Part shown: in pieces, positions 18,286 through 29,329 of the stretch
Numbering within the stretch: the stretch's first letter is position 1
Layout: each line of letters begins with the position of its first letter
NCBI RefSeq assembly: GCF_014697105.1
Contig: NZ_JACJRF010000014.1
Coordinates: 1 to 64,000, forward strand
Origin: Anabaena subtropica FACHB-260
GTDB taxonomy: Bacteria > Cyanobacteriota > Cyanobacteriia > Cyanobacteriales > Nostocaceae
DNA: 64,000 nt
Reading direction: 5' to 3'
Made by a program: the position numbers and the translations under genes
Notes under the pieces: model-generated
Databases searched by the model: none
What the model was told of the DNA's origin: nothing
Seen by the model: only the letters and a program-made list of their open reading frames with translations

Positions 18286-19815
18286 ATGTCCAATTCCGAA
18301 CTAGATAGAGTCATCGTTCGCCCAGTGGATGAATATAATCAGAAACTGGTTGCTCATGTGCATCCGCCCAATTGGGTGAATCCCCAACCTGCTGATAATT
18401 ATGATTTGGTGGTCATTGGTGCGGGGACGGCTGGCTTGGTGGTGGCGGCGGGTGCGGCTGGTTTGGATGTGGGTTTAAAGGTAGCGTTAATTGAAAAGCA
18501 TCTCATGGGTGGAGATTGCTTGAATGTGGGTTGTGTACCTTCTAAAACTATCATTCGGTCTTCGCGGGTGGTGGGGGAAATCGGGAATGGCAAAAATCTA
18601 GGGATTAATATTCCCCATCAGATTGATATTGATTTTCCCGCAGTCATGGAGAGGATGCGGCGAGTCAGAGCCGGAATTAGCCATCATGACTCGGCTGAAC
18701 GCTTTGCATCCCTGGGAGTTGATGTTTTTTTGGGTAGCGGTAGATTTGCTAGCAGCAACACCGTGGAAGTGGCTGGTAAAACCCTTAAATTTAAAAAAGC
18801 TGTGATTGCTACTGGTGCGAGAGCAACAAAACCTGCCATTATCGGCATTGAAGAAGCTGGGTATTTAACTAATGAGACGGTTTTTTCTCTCATTCAAAGA
18901 CCAGAAAAGTTAGCAGTGATTGGTGGCGGCCCCATCGGTTGCGAATTATCGCAAGCATTCCGGCGCTTGGGGAGTGAGGTAGTACTAATTCATAACGGTT
19001 CCCACGTCCTGAATAAAGAAGATGCTGAGGCGGCGCAAATTGTCCAACAGGTGTTAATTCGAGACGGGATTCGCCTAGTATTAAATGCCAAGGTAGAAGA
19101 AGTAGTAACTGTCACGGAAGGTAAACGGTTGTACTTTTCTGTTAACGGTTATCGTGATTCGGTGACAGTGGATGAGATATTAGTGGGTGCGGGGCGATCG
19201 CCTAATGTGGAAGGGTTAAATTTGGAAGCAGTCGGGGTAGAATACGACAAGCGTCGGGGTGTGGTAGTCAATGATTATCTGCAAACAACCAACCCAAAGA
19301 TTTACGCTGCTGGTGATATCTGCATGGATAAGAAATTTACCCACGCAGCCGATGCAGCCGCACGTATTGTCATTAAAAATACCCTATTTTCTCCCTTTGG
19401 CTTGGGAAGGTCAAAATTGAGTAGTTTGGTGATGCCTTGGGTAACTTATACTGACCCAGAAATTGCCCATGTAGGAGTCTATGAAAGTCAAGACGTAGAG
19501 ACCATTAAAGTTCCTTTTAGTAGTGTAGACCGAGCGATCGCCGATGCCCAAGAAGATGGTTTTCTGAAAATTCACCATAAAAAAGGCTCAGATGAAATTG
19601 TCGGTGCAACCATTGTGGCGAGTCATGCTGGTGAGATGATTTCGGAAATTACAACGGCAATTGTCAATAAAATCGGCTTAAACAAGCTCAGTAACGTTAT
19701 TCATCCCTACCCCACTCAAGCAGAAGCAATTAAAAAAGCCGCAGACACCTATCGCCGCACTCTTTTGACACCAAAGACCAAAAAACTTTTGGGATTTTTA
19801 ACCAAGTTTTCTTAA
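18286..19815 (+). CDS. FAD-dependent pyridine nucleotide-disulfide oxidoreductase (mercuric reductase/lipoamide dehydrogenase-like)
   Basis: The 509-residue flavoprotein has the FAD-binding motif VIGAGTAGLVVA, the redox-active disulfide GGDCLNVGCVPSKT (CxxxxC), the NAD(P)-binding motif VIGGGPIGCELSQAF, the second FAD motif YAAGDIC, and a C-terminal dimerisation domain ending in HPYPTQAEA. There is no N-terminal HMA domain and no C-terminal Cys pair as in true MerA, so mercury reduction is unlikely. Cyanobacterial homologues are usually annotated as mercuric reductase-like or dihydrolipoyl dehydrogenase-like. It stands alone; the substrate is unknown. Confidence 0.87.
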   Translation: MSNSELDRVIVRPVDEYNQKLVAHVHPPNWVNPQPADNYDLVVIGAGTAGLVVAAGAAGLDVGLKVALIEKHLMGGDCLNVGCVPSKTIIRSSRVVGEIGNGKNLGINIPHQIDIDFPAVMERMRRVRAGISHHDSAERFASLGVDVFLGSGRFASSNTVEVAGKTLKFKKAVIATGARATKPAIIGIEEAGYLTNETVFSLIQRPEKLAVIGGGPIGCELSQAFRRLGSEVVLIHNGSHVLNKEDAEAAQIVQQVLIRDGIRLVLNAKVEEVVTVTEGKRLYFSVNGYRDSVTVDEILVGAGRSPNVEGLNLEAVGVEYDKRRGVVVNDYLQTTNPKIYAAGDICMDKKFTHAADAAARIVIKNTLFSPFGLGRSKLSSLVMPWVTYTDPEIAHVGVYESQDVETIKVPFSSVDRAIADAQEDGFLKIHHKKGSDEIVGATIVASHAGEMISEITTAIVNKIGLNKLSNVIHPYPTQAEAIKKAADTYRRTLLTPKTKKLLGFLTKFS

Positions 19816-19947
19816 AAAAACAACCATCAACTGACAAGCACAGCACTTAAAAGTAGAAAAAATCACAACAAGTTTAACGTCATCTATTCCACTATCCCTT
19901 AGACTAATGGCAGCAACCTTGTTCAGACTGGTCGAGGAAAGTGGAAA

Positions 19948-21348
19948 GTGACAGAGAAGAACAATTTAAACTCTACCCTTCAGGATGTGCCACGTAGGGA
20001 ATTGCGCGATTTAGTGCGGACTCAACTGCGAATCCTCTTAGAAGCAGGAGATTTGCAGGGAGCAAAAGCAATTCTCGTACCTGTACAGCCTGCGGATATT
20101 GCCGAAGCGATTGAAGGTTTACCGGAGACGATGCACGCTTTGGCTTTCCGCTTACTTTCTAAGGATGAAGCAATTGAAGTTTATGAATATCTCGACTACA
20201 GCGTCCAAGAAAGATTAATTGAAGAACTGAAAAGTCAAGAAATCCGTGATATTGTCGATCAAATGTCTTCAGATGACCGAGCCAGGTTATTTGATGAATT
20301 GCCTGCTAAGATTGTCAATCAGCTACTAGAACAACTCAGTCCGACAGAACGCCAAGCCACAGCCCTAATGTTGGGTTATGAAGCCGATACAGCCGGGCGC
20401 ATCATGACTCTTGAGTTCATTGGGCTAAAAGAAAATATGACGGTAACACAAGCCCTAGAGCGCATTCGCAGCCTAGCTAATGCCAGTGAAATGATTTATT
20501 ATCTTTACGTCACTGACCAAGCAAGGCGTTTAACAGGGATTGTCTCACTGCGGGAGTTGGTGACATCCCAGCCAGAACAAAGTATTGGCGAGGTGATGAC
20601 TCGTGATGTGATTTTTGTCAACACAGACACCCATCAAGAAGAAGTAGCTAGGTTGATTCAACGGTATGATTTTCTAGCTGTGCCTGTGGTGGATAGACAA
20701 CAGCTTTTAGTCGGGATTGTTACTGTCGATGATGTGATAGATATTCTAGAAGAGGAAACCACCAAGGATATCTACGCTTTAGGTGGTGGTGTCCAGTCTA
20801 GTGGTGATAATTATTTCCAGATGAACTTACTAGAAGTAGCTCGCAAGCGCGTCCTCTGGTTATTCGTACTACTAATCACCAATACTGTGACTGGGACAAT
20901 TATTAAGTCACAAGAGGATATTTTATCGAAAGTCGTCACACTAACTGCATTTATCCCTTTGTTGACTGGTACTGGTGGGAACGTGGGCGCTCAGTCTTCT
21001 ACAGTTGTCATTCGCGGGATGAATACAGAAGAAATTAGAGCGCTTGGTGCTTGGCAAGTAATTGGCCGGGAAGCGATCGCCGGTGCTTTATTGGGAGGTA
21101 TGTTAGGTACTGTCGCCACTGTGTGGGCTTATTTTCTCCAAGGTAGAATCGAAGTAGCGATCGCAGTAGGTGCTAGTTTAATCGCTATCTCTGTTTTAGC
21201 TTCTATCTCTGGTTCGGCACTGCCATTTTTATTTCGCTTCTTGCGTTTAGATCCAGCTTTGATGTCAGCACCATTTATTACTACAGCCGTTGACGTACTT
21301 GGGGTTTTAATTTACTTCAATTTGGCACGGGCAATTTTAAGGTTGTGA
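19948..21348 (+). CDS. mgtE: Magnesium transporter MgtE
   Basis: The 466-residue protein has the full MgtE layout: an N-terminal superhelical domain (ADIAEAIEGLPETMHALAFRLL), two CBS domains (about 140-260), a plug helix and five membrane helices from about 290 onward with LLTGTGGNVGAQSSTVVIRGM. MgtE is a homodimeric Mg2+ channel in the inner membrane gated by Mg2+ bound in the cytoplasmic domains. The start is a GTG (19948); another in-frame-independent GTG lies at 19941. No Mg2+ leader RNA is recognisable upstream. Confidence 0.93.
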   Translation: MTEKNNLNSTLQDVPRRELRDLVRTQLRILLEAGDLQGAKAILVPVQPADIAEAIEGLPETMHALAFRLLSKDEAIEVYEYLDYSVQERLIEELKSQEIRDIVDQMSSDDRARLFDELPAKIVNQLLEQLSPTERQATALMLGYEADTAGRIMTLEFIGLKENMTVTQALERIRSLANASEMIYYLYVTDQARRLTGIVSLRELVTSQPEQSIGEVMTRDVIFVNTDTHQEEVARLIQRYDFLAVPVVDRQQLLVGIVTVDDVIDILEEETTKDIYALGGGVQSSGDNYFQMNLLEVARKRVLWLFVLLITNTVTGTIIKSQEDILSKVVTLTAFIPLLTGTGGNVGAQSSTVVIRGMNTEEIRALGAWQVIGREAIAGALLGGMLGTVATVWAYFLQGRIEVAIAVGASLIAISVLASISGSALPFLFRFLRLDPALMSAPFITTAVDVLGVLIYFNLARAILRL

Positions 21349-21359
21349 ATTCTTAATAT

Positions 21360-21617
21360 TTACAATTCTGAAGCTGTATCAGGAGCAATGATCTCACCAG
21401 TACCCAAGTTGAGGATCATGTCTTGGTCGGTAATCAATTCGCTCAATTCTTTAACTTGTAAATTCATTTCCTCACACGCTTTTCTCAATTCTCGTGCAAA
21501 TCTATTCAGATCATCACCATAGCCACATTGGTAAGCAGCAGCTTCGATTCCCTGCTTGGCATTTGCCCTCGCACAATCTACTAATTCTGTACCATGTAAT
21601 GGTTTGAGGGATGACAT
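21360..21617 (-). CDS. Small cyanobacterial protein of unknown function
   Basis: I do not recognise this 85-residue protein. It is soluble, begins MSSLKPLHGTELVDCARANAKQGIE and contains two Cys (C16 and C31) within a helical, acidic sequence. There is no membrane segment or signal. It converges on mgtE with an 11-bp gap. Composition and codon use look coding, and it is AT-neutral like its neighbours. Confidence 0.6.
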   Translation of the reverse strand: MSSLKPLHGTELVDCARANAKQGIEAAAYQCGYGDDLNRFARELRKACEEMNLQVKELSELITDQDMILNLGTGEIIAPDTASEL

Positions 21618-21727
21618 AAGCTATCTTGAGTTTCTCTTAGATGTTCCTTATTATATATAACAATTGTTCAGTATAGAATCATCTCTCTATTGACAGACAT
21701 ACAATAGAATTGAGAAGCTAGGGGTAG

Positions 21728-21765
21728 GAATTCAGAATAAACAAAAGATAATTTATTCTGAATTC
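21728..21765. terminator. 14-bp perfect inverted repeat, terminator-like
   Basis: Arms GAATTCAGAATAAA (21728-21741) and TTTATTCTGAATTC (21752-21765) are exact complements with a 10-nt loop. It sits 22 bp past the stop of the leftward SDR gene. It could act as a transcript end or mRNA-stabilising hairpin, but it lacks a clear T tract. Confidence 0.5.
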
Positions 21766-21786
21766 TAGATTCTAAATTCTGACTAT

Positions 21787-22644
21787 TTAACCGTTAACTA
21801 CTGCTCCACCATTGGGATGCAGAACTTGTCCAGACATATAAGAGGAGTCATCAGAGGCTAAAAACACATAACTAGGTGCGACTTCTTCCGGTTGTCCTGC
21901 TCGTTGCATAGGTACTTGTTTACCAAAGGTTTCTACTTTCTCTTCTGGAAATGTTGAGGGAATTAAAGGTGTCCAAATCGGCCCTGGTGCAACAGCATTA
22001 ACTCGAATTCCTTTACTAACTAAATTTTGTGATAAGGAACGGGTAAAAGCAACAATTGCACCTTTTGTTGAAGAGTAATCAAGTAGTTGCGGACTACCTT
22101 TATAAGCTGTAACTGAGGTGGTATTGATAATTGCACTACCTTCTCTTAGGTGTTTGACTGCTGCTTTTGTCAAGTAAAACATTGAGAAAATATTAGTGCG
22201 GAATGTCCGTTCTAACTGTTCTTTCGTAATATCCTCAATGGTTTCTTGGGGATGTTGTTCAGCAGCATTGTTAATGAGAATATCCAGTTTACCAAACTCA
22301 TCTACTGTTTGTTGAATCGCACGCTGACAAAAAGCCTCATCAGTAATATCCCCGGCGATAGATACCGCACGCCGTCCTTGTTCTTCTACTAAATTTTTGG
22401 TTTCTTCCGCATCGCCATGTTCACTCAGGTAAACAAAGGCGACATCTGCACCTTCTTTAGCAAAGGCGATCGCTACAGCACGACCAATCCCACTATCTCC
22501 ACCTGTAATTAAGGCAACTTTATCTTTTAACTTACCACTACCCCGGTACTGAGCATCATCAGCTTTGGGTCTTGGCTGCATTTTTGATTCAGTACCCGGT
22601 GGCTGTTGTTGCTGTGGTGGTTGTAATGTTTGTTTCTTAGACAT
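21787..22644 (-). CDS. SDR family oxidoreductase (YghA/glucose dehydrogenase-like)
   Basis: The 285-residue classical short-chain dehydrogenase has the cofactor motif TGGDSGIGRA and catalytic YSSTKGA (YxxxK), preceded by Ser in IINTTSVTAY. A Gln/Pro-rich N-terminal extension of about 35 residues precedes the fold, as in the stress-related YghA/GsiB-linked SDR subgroup. It reduces or oxidises a carbonyl/alcohol with NAD(P)H; the substrate is unknown. It is monocistronic, with a conspicuous inverted repeat about 70-115 bp upstream. Confidence 0.88.
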   Translation of the reverse strand: MSKKQTLQPPQQQQPPGTESKMQPRPKADDAQYRGSGKLKDKVALITGGDSGIGRAVAIAFAKEGADVAFVYLSEHGDAEETKNLVEEQGRRAVSIAGDITDEAFCQRAIQQTVDEFGKLDILINNAAEQHPQETIEDITKEQLERTFRTNIFSMFYLTKAAVKHLREGSAIINTTSVTAYKGSPQLLDYSSTKGAIVAFTRSLSQNLVSKGIRVNAVAPGPIWTPLIPSTFPEEKVETFGKQVPMQRAGQPEEVAPSYVFLASDDSSYMSGQVLHPNGGAVVNG

Positions 22645-22713
22645 CTATTTCTCCCAGTAATACTTCAGCAATTTTTCATTGGAATTAAAAAATTCTTGGA
22701 CTTTTTTAATTCT

Positions 22714-22759
22714 CACAATTAAACCTTGGATCGAAAATTCAACCCAAGGTTAAATTGTG
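22714..22759. promoter_or_regulatory. Inverted repeat upstream of the SDR gene
   Basis: Arms CACAATTAAACCTTGG (22714-22729) and CCAAGGTTAAATTGTG (22744-22759) match at 15 of 16 positions around a 14-nt loop. It lies 70-115 bp upstream of the SDR start codon, in a 459-bp gap (22645-23103) that has no other gene. It could be an operator or a 5'-UTR hairpin. Confidence 0.45.
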
Positions 22760-23103
22760 TTTTTGCTCCCACTTGCAAACTGCAAATGTAGGCATTTTCA
22801 CCCCGGATGTTAGCCAAACGTACTAGTTGTTAGCCAATGTACGCGACTGACACAATTGCTCCTCACACCTGACACACAAGAATTAATCTGACCACGAAAA
22901 ACAATTACACAACTCTCTTTCGATGCAGGATTTACCCTATTCATCTGCCTTAAAATTAACTATTATGTAATCAATATTTATCGGTCTTTGGGTGGAAAGA
23001 AATATCAAATTTTCTCAATCTAGAGAGGGAAAAAAAGTTACTATGCAGAAGATAGAAGAAAACTAAGCATTAAGTAATTTATTACGAATTACGAATTAAT
23101 ATT

Positions 23104-23766
23104 ATGACAACTCGCACTATAGGAATCCCATCACCTTTGTATGATTATTTACTATCCGTTTCTTTGCGGGAACCGGAAATATTAACTCAATTACGACAAG
23201 AAACATCCCTGCATCCTGTGGGGAGAATGCAGATTGCGCCAGAACAGGGACAATTTATGGCGTTGCTGGTGCAATTGTTGGGGGCAAAGAAAACTTTAGA
23301 GGTGGGGGTATTTACAGGTTATAGTTCTTTAGTGATTGCTCTAGCTTTACCACCGGAAGGAAAGGTTGTCGCCTGTGATATTAGTGAAGAGTTTACCGCG
23401 ATCGCCAGACGTTATTGGCAGCAAGCGGGAGTAGCAGATAAAATTGACCTCCATTTAGCTCCAGCCTTGGAAACATTAGATAAATTACTAGCAGTCGGTG
23501 AAGCCGAAACCTTTGACTTCGCCTTCATTGACGCAGACAAGAGCAACTATGAAAATTATTATGAGCGATCGCTGCAATTAATCCGTCCAGGCGGTCTAAT
23601 TGCCATTGATAATGTGCTTTGGTCTGGTAGAGTCGCCGATCCGGAAATTCAAGATAATCGGACTCAGAAAATCCGCGCCTTCAACCAAAAACTATTCCAA
23701 GACCAGCGCATCACCCTAAGTTTAATCCCCATTGGCGACGGATTAACCTTAGCACGCAAGAAATAA
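23104..23766 (+). CDS. Class I SAM-dependent O-methyltransferase (caffeoyl-CoA OMT-like)
   Basis: The 220-residue protein has the family pattern LEVGVFTGYSSLVIALALP (SAM-binding motif I), DISEEFTAIARRYWQQAG, and FIDADKSNYENYYE with the metal-binding Asp residues. This family methylates catechol-type hydroxyls in a Mg2+-dependent manner, and the cyanobacterial members accept hydroxycinnamic-type substrates in vitro. It is short and complete. It stands alone and converges on the atp genes. The ATTACGAATTACGAATT repeat just upstream is a dispersed motif, not a promoter. Confidence 0.88.
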   Translation: MTTRTIGIPSPLYDYLLSVSLREPEILTQLRQETSLHPVGRMQIAPEQGQFMALLVQLLGAKKTLEVGVFTGYSSLVIALALPPEGKVVACDISEEFTAIARRYWQQAGVADKIDLHLAPALETLDKLLAVGEAETFDFAFIDADKSNYENYYERSLQLIRPGGLIAIDNVLWSGRVADPEIQDNRTQKIRAFNQKLFQDQRITLSLIPIGDGLTLARKK

Positions 23767-23821
23767 AGCCCATTACCAACCCCACAGATATTATCAGTGT
23801 TCAATAATTTTTAATTGATAA

Positions 23822-23844
23822 AGGGTGAGCAAATTGCCCACCCT
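23822..23844 (-). terminator. Terminator hairpin after atpC
   Basis: Arms AGGGTGAGC (23822-23830) and GCCCACCCT (23836-23844) form a 9-bp stem with one G.U pair. On the minus strand it follows the atpC stop by about 22 bp and is followed by an A/T-rich run. It could also end the converging methyltransferase transcript. Confidence 0.6.
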
Positions 23845-23866
23845 GAAAAACTTGGTATGTATGGAT

Positions 23867-24280
23867 TTAGACCAAACCGCCAGCCGCTTGAAAACGAGCG
23901 CGAGCGCGTTTAAAAGCTTGACTTGCTTGGATTTGGGCTTGGCGATCGCCTGCGGGTACTTGATTCAGCTTTGTTTGCGCTTGGCTGTAAGCAGTACGTG
24001 CTTCTTCCAGGTTGATTTTGTCGCCACGTTCACCACCATTTACCAGGATGGTGACTTCATTTTCTTCAACTTCGGCAAAACCACCCAACAGGGCGATCGC
24101 TTGCCAATTTTGGCTCTTGCTGGCGCGTACTCGTAGTACACCAATATCCAGCGCGGTTAACAGTGGAGCGTGTCCACTCAGGATACCTAGCTGACCGGTA
24201 GTGCTGGGTAAAACCACTTCATCAGCTTCCGCATCCCACACTGTTTTATCTGGGGAAATTACACGGACAGTTAGGGTCAT
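23867..24280 (-). CDS. atpC: F0F1 ATP synthase epsilon subunit
   Basis: The 137-residue protein begins [30 protein letters not shown], the conserved epsilon N-terminal beta domain, with [20 protein letters not shown]. The C-terminal helical hairpin contains [11 protein letters not shown]. It is the regulatory central-stalk subunit of F1 on the thylakoid and cytoplasmic membranes. It follows the beta-subunit gene, as in all cyanobacteria and chloroplasts (there named atpE). The 161-bp gap between them is filled with heptamer repeats. Confidence 0.95.
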   Translation of the reverse strand: MTLTVRVISPDKTVWDAEADEVVLPSTTGQLGILSGHAPLLTALDIGVLRVRASKSQNWQAIALLGGFAEVEENEVTILVNGGERGDKINLEEARTAYSQAQTKLNQVPAGDRQAQIQASQAFKRARARFQAAGGLV

Positions 24281-24291
24281 TTTTTCAGTTG

Positions 24292-24429
24292 TCAGTTATC
24301 AGTTATCAGTTATCAGTGCTGAGTTATGAGTTAAAGGGTATTTTAAAAAGCACATCAGCAACAAGTAAAGAGACATTACTCATTACTCATTACTCATTAC
24401 TCATTACTCATTACTCATTACTCATTACT
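24292..24429. repeat. Two heptanucleotide repeat arrays inside the atpD-atpC intergenic region
   Basis: Three TCAGTTA units (24292-24312) and eight CATTACT units (24374-24429) lie between two cotranscribed essential genes. The CATTACT array is the reverse complement of the GTAATGA array at the left edge of the window. Confidence 0.9.
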
Positions 24430-24441
24430 CAGCACTACTGT

Positions 24442-26271
<1,830 letters not shown>

Positions 26272-27075
26272 TTAGCACTTAACTGACTGCTTTTGATGAC
26301 GTTTGAGCTTGGTGGTTACACCGAACGCACCCAAACCTAATAAACCAATCAGAGTAGCTGGTTCGGGAGTTGTTGTAGGAGGCTCTGAAATAATTTCTCT
26401 TCTGAGTTTCAGTTCAACTGTGTCAGCGAAATCTTGGAAAGTATTGGCTTGTAAAACAAACGAATCCGTACCACCCTTGACGTTATCGTTATAGAAGTTG
26501 AATAGAGATGTGCTGTTACCAATGACTAGACCGTTGATGGCATCAACACCAGCTGCTAAAGCAGCATCGCGGGCAGCAGATGTAGCAGCTGCGTTGCTTG
26601 TACCGTCGCCAGATACGTCAATTACTTGACGGCTGCTTTCAAACTCATTATTAAAGATCAGAGGGGTAGCAAAATTAATTGCCGATCCGATAACAGTACC
26701 TCCACTGAAGGGGCGAGTTGTCGCACTAATTGCATTCGCAAAGTTTTGGGACGCTTCCACACTATCAATTAGTGTCCAGCCTACAGACTGTTGCTGCTGA
26801 TTAGCAGCAGACCAATAGATTAAGTTAACAGCAATCTTGCCGGTGTTTCCCTTCGAGATAAAGTTGTTGAAAAGATCAGCATTATTAAAAGCATCTACAT
26901 AGCCTTGTTTTTGCAAGTTGAATTCACTGGCGCTGATACTACCAGATACATCAACAAGTAAAGACAACTCTGTATCAACAAGAGTAGCAGCATAGGCGCT
27001 TGTGGACATAGCCAGAGCTGACAAGGTACCAGCTACTGTTGTGAAGGTTGCCCGGAAAAAGAATGAGGTCTTCAT
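26272..27075 (-). CDS. DUF1194/VWA-like secreted protein with PEP-CTERM sorting signal
   Basis: The 267-residue exported protein has a signal peptide at about 1-29 (ATFTTVAGTLSALAMSTSAYA), a von Willebrand A-type domain with the MIDAS start LLVDVSGSISASEF (DxSxS), and a C-terminal PEP-CTERM tail PEPATLIGLLGLGAFGV followed by basic residues and a final KC. PEP-CTERM proteins are processed by an exosortase and usually end up on the surface or in the extracellular matrix; no exosortase lies in this window. The tail, 3' end and distal upstream region are shared with the next gene (27817-28716), but the central domain is unrelated. Confidence 0.85.
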   Translation of the reverse strand: MKTSFFFRATFTTVAGTLSALAMSTSAYAATLVDTELSLLVDVSGSISASEFNLQKQGYVDAFNNADLFNNFISKGNTGKIAVNLIYWSAANQQQQSVGWTLIDSVEASQNFANAISATTRPFSGGTVIGSAINFATPLIFNNEFESSRQVIDVSGDGTSNAAATSAARDAALAAGVDAINGLVIGNSTSLFNFYNDNVKGGTDSFVLQANTFQDFADTVELKLRREIISEPPTTTPEPATLIGLLGLGAFGVTTKLKRHQKQSVKC

Positions 27076-27217
27076 GAGATTAATCTCGCTAAATCAAAAA
27101 TGTAGATTCCAACTGTGAAATTACTGACTCTATCGCAGTAAGTAGTCCAAGTGAAGACTTTGGATGCAGTTGCTCATCAGTAAATCTCTGTAAGAGGCTT
27201 TAATCAGGTACTTTGTT

Positions 27218-27635
27218 GCGATCGCACACAATATCAACCCTGAAAAAACACTGAGAATAGCGTTTTCTTTACCTTTATTTGACTTATGAGCAAAACTTTA
27301 CTCCGTGTTTTCCTCATCTGCACACTTAATAGATTAGGTTAAATTTACTTAATCCACTAGTAGTAGTTCGATACCTTCACACAAAAAACATATTGTTGAG
27401 TCTGCTTGTTTATTGAACAAAACCTAGCTCTTATCTGGCTTATAGTAGTTTTTGATCTCAAATATCTAGCTTGGGTAAATATGAATTTTCTATGTAAATC
27501 TACTGTTGTTTAACCACCCACTGAGATTATTGTGGCTGATTTTTAACACCATACCATAGTTAATAACCCGCAATTATTAAGGTTAAAAGCTTGCAATATG
27601 AAGTGATTATTTATCTGCACTAAAAAGTTTTAGTA
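27218..27635. repeat. Duplicated upstream block, copy 1
   Basis: From GCGATCGCACACAATATC to the sequence around CTAAAAAGTTTTAGTAG, this block closely matches 28863-29287, with long identical runs such as CTTAATCCACTAGTAGTAG and TCGATACCTTCACACAAA. It lies upstream of the DUF1194-like gene at roughly -140 to -560. Confidence 0.85.
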
Positions 27636-27743
27636 GCGCGGCAAGCTTAAAATGTTTGGTTGATCAATTATATTAGTCTCCAATTATGGTATGTCTATTT
27701 TTTGAATCCAGCAAAATTAATGGAACAGACTAGTAGGCAAAAA

Positions 27744-27782
27744 TAAAAACTGCCGTGTTGCTGATTCTTCAATACGGCAGTT
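27744..27782 (-). terminator. Intrinsic terminator for the choice-of-anchor L gene
   Basis: Arms AACTGCCGT (27748-27756) and ACGGCAGTT (27774-27782) are perfect complements. On the minus strand the stem is followed by TTTTTATTTTTGCC. It lies 35 bp past the stop of the leftward gene. Confidence 0.8.
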
Positions 27783-27816
27783 ATGAATCTAGAATTTCAG
27801 TATCAAAATTCTCTTG

Positions 27817-28716
27817 TTAGCACTTAACTGATTGGTTTTGATGGCGTTTGATCTTAGAGGTTATGCCAAAAGCACCCAAACCCAGTAAACCAATCAGAGT
27901 TGCTGGTTCTGGAACAGTGTTTGGTGGTGGTGGCTCAGAAGAGAAAGTACCGCCTGCAATAAATACAGCAGAATCAAAAACACCATCACCTGCATCTGCA
28001 ATTGCCAGTTTAATTCTACGCGTTCCAGTCAGTCCTGTTGCTTGAGCTGTGAAGACTCTTGTAAAACCGTCATATTGGATATTGAAAAATGGGCCACCAT
28101 CAGATGGGTCGTTATTGATAAATAACCCTGGATTTGAAGCACCAGTACCCAAGGGGTTGCCACCATTAACATTGTTAATTGAAACTGGTGTGGTAGTTCC
28201 AGGGATGAGAGCAATGTTCACTCCATCCAAGAAGAAACCAAAGACATCGTTAAACGGACTATTGGTAAATTCGTTGTATTCTTCGGATGCAAAAACGTAG
28301 TTAAAGAACAAATTACCTGTATCTGAGGTAAAGTCAAATTCCAAAATAGCAGCATCCTGGGTAGTAAATCCAGGAATCAAGCTGTTTAAGTCAGCATCTC
28401 CGGGGAATCCGTTATTAACTCCTGCATCATCCAAGGTATTGGGGCCAACTGCCAAGTCAGCTCTACCACTGGTGAGAATGATACCTTTATCTATGCCAAT
28501 GCCTGAAGAAAAACCATTAGAGAAAGTTCCAGATGCCACCGGTGAGCCATTGTAGGTAACATTGGAAATAGTGATACCAGTACCCAAAATTTCATTAACT
28601 AAAGCGTTAGGGTCGCCAGTAGTCGTAATGTTAATAGCTTGAGCAGGCGCAGTTACTAACCCTAAACCTACGACGGTAAAAGCACTATGCTTCAAAAAAC
28701 TAGCCAAAACTTTCAT
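27817..28716 (-). CDS. Choice-of-anchor L domain protein with PEP-CTERM sorting signal
   Basis: The 299-residue exported protein has a signal peptide at about 1-27 ending in APAQA, followed by the choice-of-anchor L domain (DPNALVNEILGTGITISNVTYNG, then GIILTSG and FDFTSDTGNLFFNYVFASEEYNEF). The PEP-CTERM tail PEPATLIGLLGLGAFGI plus basic residues is almost identical to that of the gene at 26272. It is probably a surface or extracellular matrix protein. The gene and its upstream block appear to be one half of a tandem duplication. Confidence 0.85.
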   Translation of the reverse strand: MKVLASFLKHSAFTVVGLGLVTAPAQAINITTTGDPNALVNEILGTGITISNVTYNGSPVASGTFSNGFSSGIGIDKGIILTSGRADLAVGPNTLDDAGVNNGFPGDADLNSLIPGFTTQDAAILEFDFTSDTGNLFFNYVFASEEYNEFTNSPFNDVFGFFLDGVNIALIPGTTTPVSINNVNGGNPLGTGASNPGLFINNDPSDGGPFFNIQYDGFTRVFTAQATGLTGTRRIKLAIADAGDGVFDSAVFIAGGTFSSEPPPPNTVPEPATLIGLLGLGAFGITSKIKRHQNQSVKC

Positions 28717-29329
28717 TATGTTTATCCTTTAAGAAGTAGTTAACACATCTACGCACTTTAATTGCGTGATTCATGCGTAATTGCAAATTCCCCATACCAA
28801 ACTTTTTGGCATGATCACTTACAATCACTTTGTGACGAGAGGTAAATGCGTGATTTTTTAGTGCGATCACATACAATAAAAACCCTGAAAAAACACTGAA
28901 ATGTTTTTTTCTTTGCCTTTATTTTGACTTATGAGCAAAACTTTACTCCGTGTTTTCCTCATTGGCATACTTAACACATTAGGGCAAATCTACTTAATCC
29001 ACTAGTAGTAGTTCGATACCTTCACACAAAAAACATATTGTTGAGTCTGCTAGTTTATTGGAGTTTATTGGCCAAAACCTAGCTTTTCTCTGGCTCATAA
29101 TAATTTTTGATCTCAAATATCTAGCTTGGGTGAATATGAATTTTCTATGTAAATCTACTATTGTTTAACCACCCATTGAGATTATTGTGGTGAATTTTCA
29201 ACACCATAGTTAATAACCTGTAATTATTAAGGTTAAAAACTTACAATATCAAGCAATTACTTATCTGTGCTAAAAAGTGCTTAATAGGGTTAATTTTAGA
29301 GAAATTATCTAAATAAGTCGGGTAATTAG
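28717..29329. other. Gap upstream of the choice-of-anchor L gene
   Basis: This 613-bp gap is mostly filled by copy 2 of the duplicated block (28863-29287). The stretch next to the start codon (28717-28860) differs from its counterpart and should hold the proximal promoter. No gene is visible. Confidence 0.55.
28863..29287. repeat. Duplicated upstream block, copy 2
   Basis: This block matches 27218-27635 with scattered substitutions and small indels, including an extra GGAGTTTATT near 29059. It marks the outer end of the tandem duplication that covers the two PEP-CTERM genes. Confidence 0.85.

Larger units (their letters stand above)
27076..27816. other. Gap between two PEP-CTERM genes
   Basis: This 741-bp gap contains a 418-bp block (27218-27635) duplicated at 28863-29287, plus a terminator for the upstream gene (27744-27782). 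There is no convincing gene. Confidence 0.6.

Noticed and set aside
18286-19815. Functional mercuric reductase
   Set aside because: It lacks the N-terminal metal-binding domain and the C-terminal Cys pair that MerA needs, and no mer genes are nearby.
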